NCBI RefSeq assembly: GCF_014352875.1
Contig: NZ_CP060695.1
Span: 2,325,501-2,389,500, forward strand
Reading direction: 5' to 3'
Source of the DNA: Polaribacter pectinis
GTDB lineage: Bacteria > Bacteroidota > Bacteroidia > Flavobacteriales > Flavobacteriaceae
DNA: 64,000 nucleotides
Position numbers and translations under genes: made by a program. The notes below the pieces were generated by a model that did no database searches, was not told the DNA's origin, and saw only the letters and a program-made list of their open reading frames with translations. Shown here one piece after another: positions 1 to 9,320 of the stretch; positions within the stretch are counted from its first letter, which is position 1; each line of letters opens with the position of its first letter.

Positions 1-303
1 CAATGTTAATTTCTGACCTCTATCTTTTACACCATTTCTTAAAACGTCTAATGTTTTGTTTTTAGTGATGTTTTTAGCAATTGTTTCTACAATTTTGGCA
101 TCAGTTAAAGCACCATATTGTTTTTCTAATGCTTGGTATTGTTTAGGTTGTGTATCTTTTACAAAGGCAATAATTTCTGATGGAATTACACACAAATCTT
201 TATCATACAAAGTAGGAGAAACACTTATATACTCATTAACTCTATTTGTTAAGTAGTTTTCTATATGCTCTTCAAAATGAATCTCTTTAGTTCCTGATGC
301 CAT
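1..303 (-). CDS. hsdR: Type I restriction enzyme, R subunit (N-terminal part only)
   Basis: The gene starts at the ATG complementary to 301-303 and runs off the left edge, so only about 101 residues are visible. They read like the N-terminus of HsdR: an acidic opening followed by a segment around SPTLYDKDLCVIPSEIIAFV and TQPKQYQALEK, the usual lead-in to the HSDR nuclease domain. HsdR cuts DNA and translocates it when the HsdM/HsdS complex meets unmodified DNA. It is the last visible gene of the minus-strand operon and starts 3 bp after the stop of the rmuC-like gene. Position after hsdM and hsdS supports the call; the nuclease and helicase motifs lie outside the window. Confidence 0.75.
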   Translation of the reverse strand, partial: MASGTKEIHFEEHIENYLTNRVNEYISVSPTLYDKDLCVIPSEIIAFVKDTQPKQYQALEKQYGALTDAKIVETIAKNITKNKTLDVLRNGVKDRGQKLTL

Positions 304-306
304 AAA

Positions 307-1968
307 TTATTTTGTTAATATATTTATAGAAGCTTCATTTCGTATTCCTTTAGAAAGTTCTTTTTTGTTTTTCACACCCAATTCTTTTAGTTTATTTGCT
401 TGTAATACTAAATTATCATTACCACTACTTAATTGTTTAAAAGAATCATTATAGGAAGATTGAGCTCTATCTAAATGAGTACCTACTTTTTCTAAATTAT
501 CTACAAAACCAACAAATTTGTCATATAATTTGGCTCCTCTGTCTGCAATTGCAATTGCGTGTTGGTTCTGATATTCACGTTTCCATAAATCTACTATTAA
601 TTTTAATGAAGTAATTAAATTTGTAGGGTTCATTAACAGAATACGTTTGTCGTATGCATAATTCCAAAGGTTAGAATCTCCTTGCATTGCAGCAATATAT
701 GCTGGTTCACTTGGTATAAACATCATCACAAAATCTAAGGCTTTGTCATAATCATCATAGCCTTTTGTACTTAATGTAATAATGTGGTTTTTTATTGCGG
801 AAATATGCGCATCTAATTCTCTTTTTTGCTCCTCCACATCTGAAGTTGCTAAGTATCTTGTAAACGCATTTAAAGAAACTTTAGAATCTATAATTACATT
901 TCTATTGTCTGGATATTTTATAACTGCATCTGGGCGCATTTTTTTATTTTCAGAATCAGATCTTAATGGTTTTCCATCATCGCCTGTTAATTGATGCTCC
1001 ATAAAGTATTCTTTATCTTTTCCTAAACCCGATTTTTCTAAAATGTTTTCCAAAATCATTTCACCCCAATTACCTTGGGTTTTTGCCTCTCCTTTTAACG
1101 CATTTGTTAGATTAATTGCATCTTGACTAATCTGCTCGCTTTTAGCTGCTAATTGTTTTACCTTTTCACCTAAAGAAAAACGCTCTTTACTTTCTTTATC
1201 ATAAACATCTTCTACTTTAGTTTTAAACTCTTTAATGTCTTTATTTAAAGGACTTAATAACTCCTTAATTTTGGACTCATTTAACTCAGAAAAAGATTTG
1301 GTATTGTCTTTTAATATTTTGTTTGCAATATTTTGAAACTCAATATTAAATTGCTCTCTAACTTCTTTAATTTCTTTTTGCTCTCTTGCTAACTTTTCTT
1401 GTAAAGAGTTGTTATCTGCGTTTGCAGTTGCCAAATCTTCATTAGTACTATTGTATTTATTTTTAAAAGTTGTTAATTCTTCTTTTAAAGTTGTAATGTA
1501 TTCTTCTTGTTGATTAATTGTGCTTTTAGCCGCTGTAAAATTGGCTGTTTTTGTTGCTAAATCACTTGATATAGTTTTATTTTCGATTATTTTAGTATCT
1601 AAAATTTCTTGCAAACCTTTTAATACATCTGCTTTTTCTTTAAGTGTTTTGGTAAGAGAATTTTTATCTGCAATTAAAGTTGCTTGTTCTTTTTCTAAAG
1701 TTAATGTCAATTTTTCAGCAGTTTCTATATCGTTTTCTAAAATAGATAGTTTAGAATTTTGATTTATAATAGTGTCTTTTTGTTGTTGAAGCGTACTATT
1801 TGTTGTTGCTTTAAATGCTACAAATTCTTTGTCTAAAATAGAAAAGGCTTTTTGACTGTCTTCTTTTTGTTGACTAATTGTTTTATTTGATTTAAAATTG
1901 GCGATAAACCAACCAATAATGAAACCCAAAACAACTCCTAAAATAATATACAATATAATTTCTCCCAT
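307..1968 (-). CDS. rmuC: RmuC-family DNA recombination protein
   Basis: A 553-residue protein with an N-terminal membrane anchor (residues about 4-24), a long coiled coil (about 30-270) and a C-terminal RmuC (DUF195-type) nuclease-like domain. Seen in the sequence are GNWGEMILENILEKSG, RPDAVIKYPDNRNVIIDSKVS and FVMMFIPSEPAYIAA, which are hallmarks of the family. RmuC proteins limit DNA rearrangements and are predicted PD-(D/E)XK-like nucleases. Here the gene lies between the hsdS cluster and hsdR, 3 bp before hsdR, so it is probably co-transcribed with a type I restriction system. That suggests an accessory or regulatory role in it, which is inference. Family assignment is strong. Confidence 0.9.
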   Translation of the reverse strand: MGEIILYIILGVVLGFIIGWFIANFKSNKTISQQKEDSQKAFSILDKEFVAFKATTNSTLQQQKDTIINQNSKLSILENDIETAEKLTLTLEKEQATLIADKNSLTKTLKEKADVLKGLQEILDTKIIENKTISSDLATKTANFTAAKSTINQQEEYITTLKEELTTFKNKYNSTNEDLATANADNNSLQEKLAREQKEIKEVREQFNIEFQNIANKILKDNTKSFSELNESKIKELLSPLNKDIKEFKTKVEDVYDKESKERFSLGEKVKQLAAKSEQISQDAINLTNALKGEAKTQGNWGEMILENILEKSGLGKDKEYFMEHQLTGDDGKPLRSDSENKKMRPDAVIKYPDNRNVIIDSKVSLNAFTRYLATSDVEEQKRELDAHISAIKNHIITLSTKGYDDYDKALDFVMMFIPSEPAYIAAMQGDSNLWNYAYDKRILLMNPTNLITSLKLIVDLWKREYQNQHAIAIADRGAKLYDKFVGFVDNLEKVGTHLDRAQSSYNDSFKQLSSGNDNLVLQANKLKELGVKNKKELSKGIRNEASINILTK

Positions 1969-2030
1969 AACTTTTTCTTTAGATTAGCGATCTAACTTAT
2001 TAATTTCTTTGACTTTTTACACTATTTTTT
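1967..2030 (-). pseudogene. Vestigial copy of the 3' tail of the 2477-2938 gene
   Basis: Just upstream of rmuC, the minus strand reads KEINKLDR followed by a stop and a junction sequence that closely repeats the end of the neighbouring gene (EINELIKKLDC, stop, 2458-2490). Both copies contain TTAGAT-TAGCR-ATCTAA, which can form a small hairpin. The gene at 2066-2461 therefore sits between two copies of the same junction, as if it had been inserted or duplicated in, leaving a gene-tail remnant. This is read directly from the sequence; the mechanism is inferred. Confidence 0.5.
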
Positions 2031-2065
2031 CCATATTTATTTAAAAATAAAAAACACTAATAAAC

Positions 2066-2461
2066 TTAAATCTGATCTTCTTTAAATTCTTCTAATTTTT
2101 CTGGATAACAATCTATGAAGGTAGTTACATCTCTTAAATATGCTCTTATCAATAGCGTGCGTTCTTTTAATATTTTTAAAGTATCTATTGATTCCGAATT
2201 ATTAACTGCCATTTCTAATTTATCATGTGAGAATACATAAGCATTTAATAATATGTTTTGAAAAATCAATAGTTTTTCTTTTTTAAAATGCTCGTATCTA
2301 CTATAGCCGTGAGTTAGACTATGATTAATAATAATTGAAATTTTCTCACTATTTTCTTTTTTAAAAGGGACAGGCATACTTAATTGACCCTTTTCATGAG
2401 TAATCTTTAACTTAGCATATGAGCTATTACTTATTATTTCAATACTTTTTATATTATTCAT
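2066..2461 (-). CDS. Hypothetical protein inside type I R-M operon
   Basis: A 131-residue protein with no recognised domain. The N-terminal third is probably beta-rich (IKSIEIISNSSYAKLKITHE), the rest helical. It lies in the hsdS-to-rmuC interval, 15 bp after the preceding gene, in the same direction, so it is probably co-transcribed. The flanking duplicated junctions at about 1967-1998 and 2458-2490 suggest it was added to the operon later than its neighbours. Function unknown; a role in controlling the restriction system is possible only by position. Confidence 0.6.
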   Translation of the reverse strand: MNNIKSIEIISNSSYAKLKITHEKGQLSMPVPFKKENSEKISIIINHSLTHGYSRYEHFKKEKLLIFQNILLNAYVFSHDKLEMAVNNSESIDTLKILKERTLLIRAYLRDVTTFIDCYPEKLEEFKEDQI

Positions 2462-2476
2462 AACTTTCTCTTTAGA

Positions 2477-2938
2477 TTAGCAATCTAATTTTTTAATTAA
2501 CTCGTTAATTTCTTCTCTTTTCTGTTGAATTTCTAAATACGTTTCTAACTCTTCTTCCAAGGCTATTTTTTGAAGTTTCAATTCTTCAATTTCTTCTTCT
2601 AAAATGGTTTTTGTTTCGTTTTGAGCTTTTAGAATTAATTTTTCTAATTCTTCTTGCTCCATATTATGAAACATATTTAGATAGTCTGCATAGGACTGAA
2701 AATTTCTTGTTACTACTTCTTTTAAAATAACACCTTTAAAATTAAAAACTAATCTTTTTAAACCAGATTCCTTATATCTACCTTTTAGATTAACAACAAC
2801 ACCATTATGAAGTTCATAATCGTTATACAATCTTGACCATTTACATCTATCAACAATAACAGTATTTGTTGGTGTATTTGTTTCTTCATCGAAAATATCT
2901 ACTTCGTACATATCATTTTTTACAATACATTTTATCAT
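2477..2938 (-). CDS. Hypothetical coiled-coil protein after hsdS
   Basis: About 153 residues from the ATG at 2938 (MIKCIVKNDMYEV). A longer start at 2965 exists but would overlap hsdS by 25 bp; the shorter one begins right after the hsdS stop and is preferred. The first 90 residues look like a compact beta domain (DIFDEETNTPTNTVIV, VVVNLKGRYKES), followed by a strongly charged coiled coil to the C-terminus (EEEIEELKLQKIALEEELETYL). No family recognised. Same strand and tight spacing argue for translation coupled to hsdS. Confidence 0.6.
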   Translation of the reverse strand: MIKCIVKNDMYEVDIFDEETNTPTNTVIVDRCKWSRLYNDYELHNGVVVNLKGRYKESGLKRLVFNFKGVILKEVVTRNFQSYADYLNMFHNMEQEELEKLILKAQNETKTILEEEIEELKLQKIALEEELETYLEIQQKREEINELIKKLDC

Positions 2939-2940
2939 AA

Positions 2941-4299
2941 CTAATTGTTTTTTGGTGCTTGCCAATCTCTTACATCTATTTTACCTGTTACCGCTTCACT
3001 AATGATAGCTTGACGATAGGATTTTAGTTTTTTGATGGAATCTTGAGATTGCCTTATCGCTTCATCTATTTTTTTTGTTGAACTATTTAAAAACTTGACA
3101 ATATCTTGTTGTTCTTTTAAAGTTGGCAATGCAATTCGGTAATTTTCAACATTTTTTACATTTAAATTTCCTTGTCCACCACCTTCAACAGTTCCTTCTA
3201 ATGCTAAATTTTTAGCATATTCTGTTGAAAAGAAATACATCAAAAATGTCGACAATAACTTTTGGTTTGTTCTTATATGTGTTAGACTTACATATACAGA
3301 AAACTCAAAATCTATGTCTACAACTGCGGCTTCTCCTATACCTGCACCAACTCTTGTAACTAATAAATCTCCTTTTTGTGGTTTTCTAATTTTAGTTAAT
3401 TTCTGATGAAGTTCTTTTGAAATAAAACGATATTTATGAAGTTTAATCCTTCCAGGTTTTACATTTTGAGCAGATAAAAATGGAACTCCTTCATTATCTT
3501 CTACATATTTAGGAGTTGCGGCTAAACCACAAGTTATAAAATCTGTTAACCAAGTCAACTTAACCATATCCCAATGTTCTGGGATTTCTCCTAACCACTC
3601 AATACCAGAACTTTTCATTTTGGCATTATTGTTTAAACCTTTGGTTACTGCTTCATTAATAATTGCTTGTCTTTGTGCTTGTAATTTTTTTATAAGCAGC
3701 TCTTTTTTATCAATTAAAGCATCTATAATAGTTGTTTTATGGTCTAAATAAGTATTTATTTTATTTTGTTCCTGTAAAGGTATTATTGGAACTGATAAAT
3801 TCATAATTGTTGGTTTACCTAAACCAAATCTGGTAACCCCATTTGAGTTTAATTCAAAATATGTTTTTACAATATTTATTTGTAAGTATCTAAATATGTA
3901 TTTTCCGCTTAAAATATTTTTATTAGTTTCAATAATAGCTAAATGATAACCGCAAACAGCATTTTCCAAAGTTTTTAATACATAGGTTGGTACGCCAATA
4001 TCATTAGCACTTTCGGAATCTTTTGTAATAATAACTTGGTCTTTCTTTAATTGAAATTTTTCAAATTCATTTTGTGTACAACTTCCTACACTTAAGTTGG
4101 TTGATTCATCTATAACTTCATTTTTATAAGCATCTGGATAGTGACAAATCTCTACACGCCTTTCAGTTTCATATTGATGCCTATCAACACTACTAAAAGA
4201 AATATTCGCATTATATTTTAATTTAGCAATATTCCAATTTTCAGGAATCTTATCAATCCAATCAACTCCACTTTCTTTATATACATCGTATTTCTTCAT
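2941..4299 (-). CDS. hsdS: Type I restriction-modification specificity subunit
   Basis: A 452-residue HsdS with the classic two-half design. Each half opens with the same signature (SGVDWIDKIPENW near residue 10, SGIEWLGEIPEHW near 230), continues with a variable target-recognition domain, and ends in a conserved helical spacer (IPLQEQNKINTYLDHKTTIID and LPTLKEQQDIVKFLNSSTKKID). HsdS selects the bipartite DNA target for the HsdM methylase and HsdR nuclease. Its ATG overlaps the hsdM stop in a TAATG arrangement, so translation is coupled. The two recognition domains differ clearly, so a two-part asymmetric target is expected. Confidence 0.95.
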   Translation of the reverse strand: MKKYDVYKESGVDWIDKIPENWNIAKLKYNANISFSSVDRHQYETERRVEICHYPDAYKNEVIDESTNLSVGSCTQNEFEKFQLKKDQVIITKDSESANDIGVPTYVLKTLENAVCGYHLAIIETNKNILSGKYIFRYLQINIVKTYFELNSNGVTRFGLGKPTIMNLSVPIIPLQEQNKINTYLDHKTTIIDALIDKKELLIKKLQAQRQAIINEAVTKGLNNNAKMKSSGIEWLGEIPEHWDMVKLTWLTDFITCGLAATPKYVEDNEGVPFLSAQNVKPGRIKLHKYRFISKELHQKLTKIRKPQKGDLLVTRVGAGIGEAAVVDIDFEFSVYVSLTHIRTNQKLLSTFLMYFFSTEYAKNLALEGTVEGGGQGNLNVKNVENYRIALPTLKEQQDIVKFLNSSTKKIDEAIRQSQDSIKKLKSYRQAIISEAVTGKIDVRDWQAPKNN

Positions 4300-6083
4300 T
4301 ATGCCAATAAATCATTTAAAAGTGTAGCAATATCTTTTTCTAACTCAATAATATCTGCTTTAATTTCAGCAGCAGGTTGTAAACCTTTGTATTCATAAAA
4401 ATATTTGGCAAAGTTAATTTCGTAACCAATGCGGGTTTTGTCATAATCTATCCAAGCATCTGGCACGTGTGGTAACACTTCTTTGGTAAAATAGTTTTCT
4501 ATATCTTCGGTTAATGGCACATTTTCTTTGTCTCTTTTTTTAGAATCTGGTTTTGGGTTTCCTTTACTTAACACCTTTTTACCATCTTTGTACAAAGGTT
4601 GTTCTATGGTTAATTGGTAAAAACCAAAATCGTCGTTATTATAAATTTTACAATAGTCGTTTTCTTCAAAATTGGTGTAAATTTCTATTAATGCATTTAT
4701 GTGCTCTTGGGTTAATTCGTTTCGTTTGTTTCCCAAACTTTTTTTGTTAGAACGTGCAAAAATATGTTCGATTTCTTCTTTCCCTTTGGCATTTGTACCT
4801 GTTACTTTAGATGCATTTGCATTTATTAACTGCACTTTTCCTTTACGTGCTTTCGTTTTTTTATTGGTTAAAAACCAGATATAAGTATTGATACCTGTGT
4901 TGTAAAACAAATCTTTAGGCAAGGCAACAATACACTCTAACCAATCGTTTTCTATAATCCATTTACGTATATTGCTTTCGCCACTTCCTGCATCACCAGT
5001 AAACAAGGGAGAACCATTGGTTACCACACCAATACGAGAACCATTTTTCTCATCCATTTTAGAAATCATGTGTTGTAAAAACAATAATTGCCCGTCACTA
5101 GTTCTTGGTGTTCCTGCATAAAAACGTCCTGCAGGGTTTAATGCTTCGTTTTCAATAAAGTTTTTATCTTTTTTCCAAGTAACTCCATAAGGCGGATTCG
5201 CCATCATATAATGGAATTTCTTCCCTTGAAATTGATCGTCTGTAAATGAGTTTCCGTGTTTTACATCTCTTGGGTTTTCTCCAGAAATTAAGGCTTCCGA
5301 TTTTGCAATGGCACAAGATTGCTCGTTTAATTCTTGTCCGTATGTTAAAATAGTTGGCTTGTTTGGGTTGTCTTTACAAACCTCATCTAACACAAAATTC
5401 TTACCTAAATTCACCATTCCACCTGTACCACAAGCAGGATCAAAAATAGTTCTGATGATTCCTGTTTTAGATAATTCGTCTTTTTCTGGCGTAAAAATAA
5501 TGGCATTCATTAAGGCAATTACATCTCTAGGTGTAAAATGCTCTCCTGCTGTTTCATTAGATTGCTCGTTAGAAACACGGATCAATTCTTCAAAAACATA
5601 CCCCATAGAATGGTTGTCTATAGTATCTTGATGTAGGTCTATTTTACAAATAGCGTCTATCATTTCATACAACAAACGGTTTTTTACCAAACGTGCAATT
5701 ACTTTATCGAACTGAAAGCTTTCTAAAATGTCTCTTACTTCTGCATTAAAACCATTTAAGTAATTATTAAAATTGATTTCTATGTATTGTGGTTCGTCTT
5801 TTAAAGAATGTAAAGTATGTTTTGAGGTGTTATAATAGGTTAAGCCTCCTGTTGCTTTCTTTAGGATTGGGTCTAAATTATCTTCACTTACTTTGTCTCT
5901 AAAATCGTTATAAGATTTGCGTACGTTCTCGTTAACCTTTTCGAGCATACAATCTAATCTTCTAATTACCACAAATGGTAATAACACATCTCCTATTTCA
6001 TTTTTCTTAAAGGCATCTCTTAATACATCGTCTGTAATTCTCCAGATAAAACCTACGTCTACTTTGTTGTTATTGGTGCTCAT
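4299..6083 (-). CDS. hsdM: Type I restriction-modification methyltransferase subunit
   Basis: A 594-residue N6-adenine methyltransferase. Motif I FDPACGTGG is near residues 214-222 and motif IV NPPYG near 296-300, with an HsdM_N-type helical domain before them and a C-terminal helical tail that contacts HsdS. With HsdS it methylates the host target, protecting the chromosome; with HsdR it forms the restriction complex. A perfect TATATTTG promoter element lies 25 bp upstream, so hsdM probably has its own promoter inside the larger operon. That would let methylation start independently of the upstream ATPase genes. Confidence 0.95.
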   Translation of the reverse strand: MSTNNNKVDVGFIWRITDDVLRDAFKKNEIGDVLLPFVVIRRLDCMLEKVNENVRKSYNDFRDKVSEDNLDPILKKATGGLTYYNTSKHTLHSLKDEPQYIEINFNNYLNGFNAEVRDILESFQFDKVIARLVKNRLLYEMIDAICKIDLHQDTIDNHSMGYVFEELIRVSNEQSNETAGEHFTPRDVIALMNAIIFTPEKDELSKTGIIRTIFDPACGTGGMVNLGKNFVLDEVCKDNPNKPTILTYGQELNEQSCAIAKSEALISGENPRDVKHGNSFTDDQFQGKKFHYMMANPPYGVTWKKDKNFIENEALNPAGRFYAGTPRTSDGQLLFLQHMISKMDEKNGSRIGVVTNGSPLFTGDAGSGESNIRKWIIENDWLECIVALPKDLFYNTGINTYIWFLTNKKTKARKGKVQLINANASKVTGTNAKGKEEIEHIFARSNKKSLGNKRNELTQEHINALIEIYTNFEENDYCKIYNNDDFGFYQLTIEQPLYKDGKKVLSKGNPKPDSKKRDKENVPLTEDIENYFTKEVLPHVPDAWIDYDKTRIGYEINFAKYFYEYKGLQPAAEIKADIIELEKDIATLLNDLLA

Positions 6084-6107
6084 TTATTGGTTTGTTGTTG
6101 TATGGTA

Positions 6108-6115
6108 CAAATATA
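6108..6115 (-). promoter_or_regulatory. Bacteroidota -7 element upstream of hsdM
   Basis: Reads TATATTTG on the minus strand, matching the TAnnTTTG consensus, and ends 25 bp before the hsdM ATG. No clear -33 TTG is seen at the usual spacing, so this is a likely but unproven internal promoter. Confidence 0.5.
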
Positions 6116-6150
6116 TATTTTATGTGTGCGATTGATGTGCGTTGATTGGA

Positions 6151-6621
6151 TTATTCATTCAACAAGTTGTCGAACCTTCTTTTTAGCTGAATATCTTTCA
6201 TTATTTGAAAACTTGATATTTTTTTAACTTTACTTAAATTGGTGAAAATTTTTTCTTCGTTTCCATAATTAATACAATCAGGATCGTAAGCTAAACCGGA
6301 AGCTTCATGAAAAGTTTTTCTTTTCACATATTCAAAAACAAACTCTGGACTTTCATTAATTTTTAATGCAATATCTTTAGTATTTTTCCATTTATAATAA
6401 TCGCTGTTAAAAGCTCTTAATTCATTTTTTAATGATAATAACAGTTCTTGTCCTCTAATACTAATTTCATGATAATCTCTAATATCAGAAGGGCTACCTT
6501 CATTATAAATTATATATTGCAACAAGTTTAAATCAAATGCCTCATTAAACTTATTGATTATAACATTATAATGTCCATCTAAAAGCTGACTTCTAAATTC
6601 TGATACATTCATTATTTTCAT
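6151..6621 (-). CDS. Hypothetical protein between ATPase pair and hsdM
   Basis: A 156-residue, mostly helical, soluble protein with no recognised family. The ATG at 6621 (MKIMNVSEF) or one three codons later could be used. It starts 7 bp after the stop of the upstream gene, so it belongs to the 10346-to-6151 transcription unit with the WYL regulator, the AAA ATPase and its partner. There is no signal peptide or membrane segment. As part of a compact defence-like operon it may be a third component of the ATPase system, but nothing in its sequence shows an activity. Confidence 0.65.
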   Translation of the reverse strand: MKIMNVSEFRSQLLDGHYNVIINKFNEAFDLNLLQYIIYNEGSPSDIRDYHEISIRGQELLLSLKNELRAFNSDYYKWKNTKDIALKINESPEFVFEYVKRKTFHEASGLAYDPDCINYGNEEKIFTNLSKVKKISSFQIMKDIQLKRRFDNLLNE

Positions 6622-6627
6622 AGCGAC

Positions 6628-7605
6628 TTAATTAAAGTTTAAAAAATTTGAAATTTTATCTCCTTGAATAAAATCTGGATTATTGCTATTTAAAAAAGTA
6701 ATTGTATGCTGAATATCTTCAATTAATTTTATTGCTAAATCATGATTCTCTTTTTTAGCCAAACTTGAATAAGAGATTTCTCTTCCTTTTGTAATTTTTT
6801 GACCTCTATTATTCCAAAAACTAAACGTATCTCCTGAATAGATTCTACTATAGTTTGTTAAAACACCTCTATCATGCTCTCGTTTTGTAAAAATAAGCGT
6901 AAAAGATGGCCGTTTTCCTAATTGGCTTGACAATTTAGAAGTTATTTTTTTCTTGATTTCATCAAAAGTATAATTAGAACGACTTGGATCTGTTACTATG
7001 ATAACATTTGCTTTCGTAAATGATTCTATACACAAGACGTCTAAATAATTTATTAAGTTTACATCAACTGTATCTGTATCAGTATCCTTATTGCTTAAAA
7101 TATAAGGATCTATAATTAGTATATCTGTTAAAGGCAATGAATATTCTTTTAAATCACTCCATGTTTTAAAATCGTCTCCATTAATTCTCCATTTCTTTTC
7201 AAAATCGTAATCATTTTGATTTATAAAGAGTTTATTAAGAACTTGTATTTCTTCACCTACTTTACCAACTAAAACACAACCCGCATTTTTAAATTTTTCA
7301 GTTTCATCATCTTCCAATAAATATACAGAAGTTAATTTTTTTGAACAAAAAGAATTTGAACTATTAGATTTTAATGGTCTTGCAGGTTCTTTATAATCAA
7401 ACTTTATTTCATTATGCTCTCCCATACCTTGACTTAAAGTAGTTATCCAATTTAATAATAAAGGACTTTCTTTCAAATCATTTTTTGGGAAATTAAAATA
7501 AACATTTAGTTGCTTTTTTAATAATTTATTACAATCATCAAACAACTCATGGCTTTTCGATTTTACAAAAGATATTAAGTTAGATTTATCTATATAAATA
7601 TCCAT
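6628..7605 (-). CDS. Partner of AAA ATPase, possible PLD-like domain
   Basis: A 325-residue protein whose start lies 2 bp from the ATPase stop. The N-terminal half is unrecognised. The C-terminal half alternates strands and helices (DILIIDPYIL, ANVIIVTDPSR, SFTLIFTKREHDRGVLTNY, RIYSGDTFSFW). The last block resembles the H-D-R...SG pattern of the phospholipase-D-like domain found at the end of MIT-type proteins, which suggests a phosphodiesterase or DNA/RNA-binding fold. That comparison is from memory and weak. Tight coupling with the upstream ATPase argues for a two-component sensor/effector system of the kind common in phage defence islands. Confidence 0.6.
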   Translation of the reverse strand: MDIYIDKSNLISFVKSKSHELFDDCNKLLKKQLNVYFNFPKNDLKESPLLLNWITTLSQGMGEHNEIKFDYKEPARPLKSNSSNSFCSKKLTSVYLLEDDETEKFKNAGCVLVGKVGEEIQVLNKLFINQNDYDFEKKWRINGDDFKTWSDLKEYSLPLTDILIIDPYILSNKDTDTDTVDVNLINYLDVLCIESFTKANVIIVTDPSRSNYTFDEIKKKITSKLSSQLGKRPSFTLIFTKREHDRGVLTNYSRIYSGDTFSFWNNRGQKITKGREISYSSLAKKENHDLAIKLIEDIQHTITFLNSNNPDFIQGDKISNFLNFN

Positions 7606-7607
7606 AA

Positions 7608-9314
7608 TTATAAAATATCAAAAGCTAAATTAGAACTCACATCAAAAAAACCAGAACCAAATTCATTTGTAAATTTCCCATCTTTTCTATAAATCATAGA
7701 ATATGGTTTAGCATCTTTATCGAAATAATAGGCTTCAAATGGAATTTTAGCATTTTCATCTTTTTCATTAATTTGTTTCACAATAATTTGAGACATTCTT
7801 ATCATGTATTCTGAATGAGTTTCAAGAATAAAGTTGATTCCAAATTCTCTATTAGCATCTAAAAACAGTTCTGCTAATTTAGATTGAAGACCTGGGTGTA
7901 AATTTGCTTCTGGCTCTTCAATAAGAATAATTGATAAATCCTGTTCAAATAAAGCACCTTTTTTAGCAATTTTTCCTTGAGTTTCTATAATACTTGAAGC
8001 TATTGCCAAAAGAATTGAAAATATTTGCCCTGCACCAAAACCTTTATCCGATAAATTAATCCACGTTTCATCTTCATAAATTTCAATTTTTGAAACTGTA
8101 GACTCGTAAGTCGATATTTTGTAATCTTCACCTATATCAAAATAGTCTTTAGACATCCATTTTTTCATAAATTTTTGTACATCTATATCTGCATGCAACT
8201 GTTTTTCAAAATGGTTTTTAGTCAAGTAGTTAATATCAACATTTTTGTTTTCATGAATAAACAATTTACTTTGATTACTTCTGTGAGGACTTAAATGCCT
8301 GGTATTAAAAGATAAAGCTAATAAAAGTTCATCTCCAAGTTTATTCGCTTTATCAAGTTCTAAACTTTCATCAGAATTTTTAAAATTATTCTTAATTCTA
8401 TTATTTCCAAGATTATTATCAACTAAATACTGTGGTAAAACTATCCTTAAAATTTTATCAATCCTTCTGTCAGAAATACCAAAGTCTTCTAAAGAAAATG
8501 TTGGACTATACATTAAACGATCTTTAATTAATTGCCCCTTTTTATTGAGCTTTTGTTGTATTTTTTTCAACTTCTTTTCTCCATCAGAAATATTTTGAGT
8601 TACATCAATTATCTTCTTTCTATTTTCTTCAATTATTTTATCATATTTAAGATAGACATTAGCCAAATCTTTAGTCTCTTCAGAATTAAGATCTAACGTG
8701 TTGTCTCCTGTGTAAGAGTATTCATTCATTAAAAGCATTTTATGAGAATACTTATCAAATTCTGCATAAAGACCTTTCAATTCTTCTTTATCCATTTCAA
8801 TAATATTAGAAACGGTCAATTCTAAAGCTAACGTATTAAGTTTATCTTCTTCTTCTTTATTATCAATAATCCTTTGATTTAAAAAAAACGCATCTATCTG
8901 AAGCTGATAAGTTTTAGAACTTGTTTGGCTAATTTCTAAAGTTGCTTTATCTTCTCTCTTGAATTTCATTTTTTTTAGAAAACCTATTAAGTTATTCTCG
9001 CCTATTTCAAAAGTTAAGGAAATATCATATCCTTTATTTTTATATTCAAAAACTAAATCTTTTTTTAAATTAATAAAGCTTGTTCTATTAACTGCATTTT
9101 TATAACTTTCTATTTTATGTTTGTAAAAATTTTCACCATGAAAATTTAATTCAAAATGATTATTAGATTTCACATAATCCTCTAAAAGTAATAAAGACTT
9201 AATTACTGTTGATTTTCCAGAATTATTTGTTCCTGTAAAAAAAGTAATTGGAGCTAAATCTAAATCCCAGCTATCTTTTACTTTTCTAAAATTCGATAAT
9301 TTTATTGTTTCCAT
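7608..9314 (-). CDS. AAA (ABC-like) ATPase of OLD/DUF3696 type
   Basis: A 568-residue ATPase. Walker A is GTNNSGKST (residues 28-36); the C-terminal part has ILIEEPEANLHPG (Walker B and D-loop region, near residue 466) and FILETHSEYMI (H-loop). A coiled-coil insert lies around residues 150-270. The architecture is that of AAA_15/AAA_21 family proteins that act with an effector in many anti-phage systems. It follows the WYL regulator by 6 bp and is followed 2 bp later by the partner gene, so the three are one operon. No TOPRIM nuclease domain is visible, unlike OLD nucleases; the effector is presumably the partner. Confidence 0.85.
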   Translation of the reverse strand: METIKLSNFRKVKDSWDLDLAPITFFTGTNNSGKSTVIKSLLLLEDYVKSNNHFELNFHGENFYKHKIESYKNAVNRTSFINLKKDLVFEYKNKGYDISLTFEIGENNLIGFLKKMKFKREDKATLEISQTSSKTYQLQIDAFFLNQRIIDNKEEEDKLNTLALELTVSNIIEMDKEELKGLYAEFDKYSHKMLLMNEYSYTGDNTLDLNSEETKDLANVYLKYDKIIEENRKKIIDVTQNISDGEKKLKKIQQKLNKKGQLIKDRLMYSPTFSLEDFGISDRRIDKILRIVLPQYLVDNNLGNNRIKNNFKNSDESLELDKANKLGDELLLALSFNTRHLSPHRSNQSKLFIHENKNVDINYLTKNHFEKQLHADIDVQKFMKKWMSKDYFDIGEDYKISTYESTVSKIEIYEDETWINLSDKGFGAGQIFSILLAIASSIIETQGKIAKKGALFEQDLSIILIEEPEANLHPGLQSKLAELFLDANREFGINFILETHSEYMIRMSQIIVKQINEKDENAKIPFEAYYFDKDAKPYSMIYRKDGKFTNEFGSGFFDVSSNLAFDIL

Positions 9315-9320
9315 ATTATG

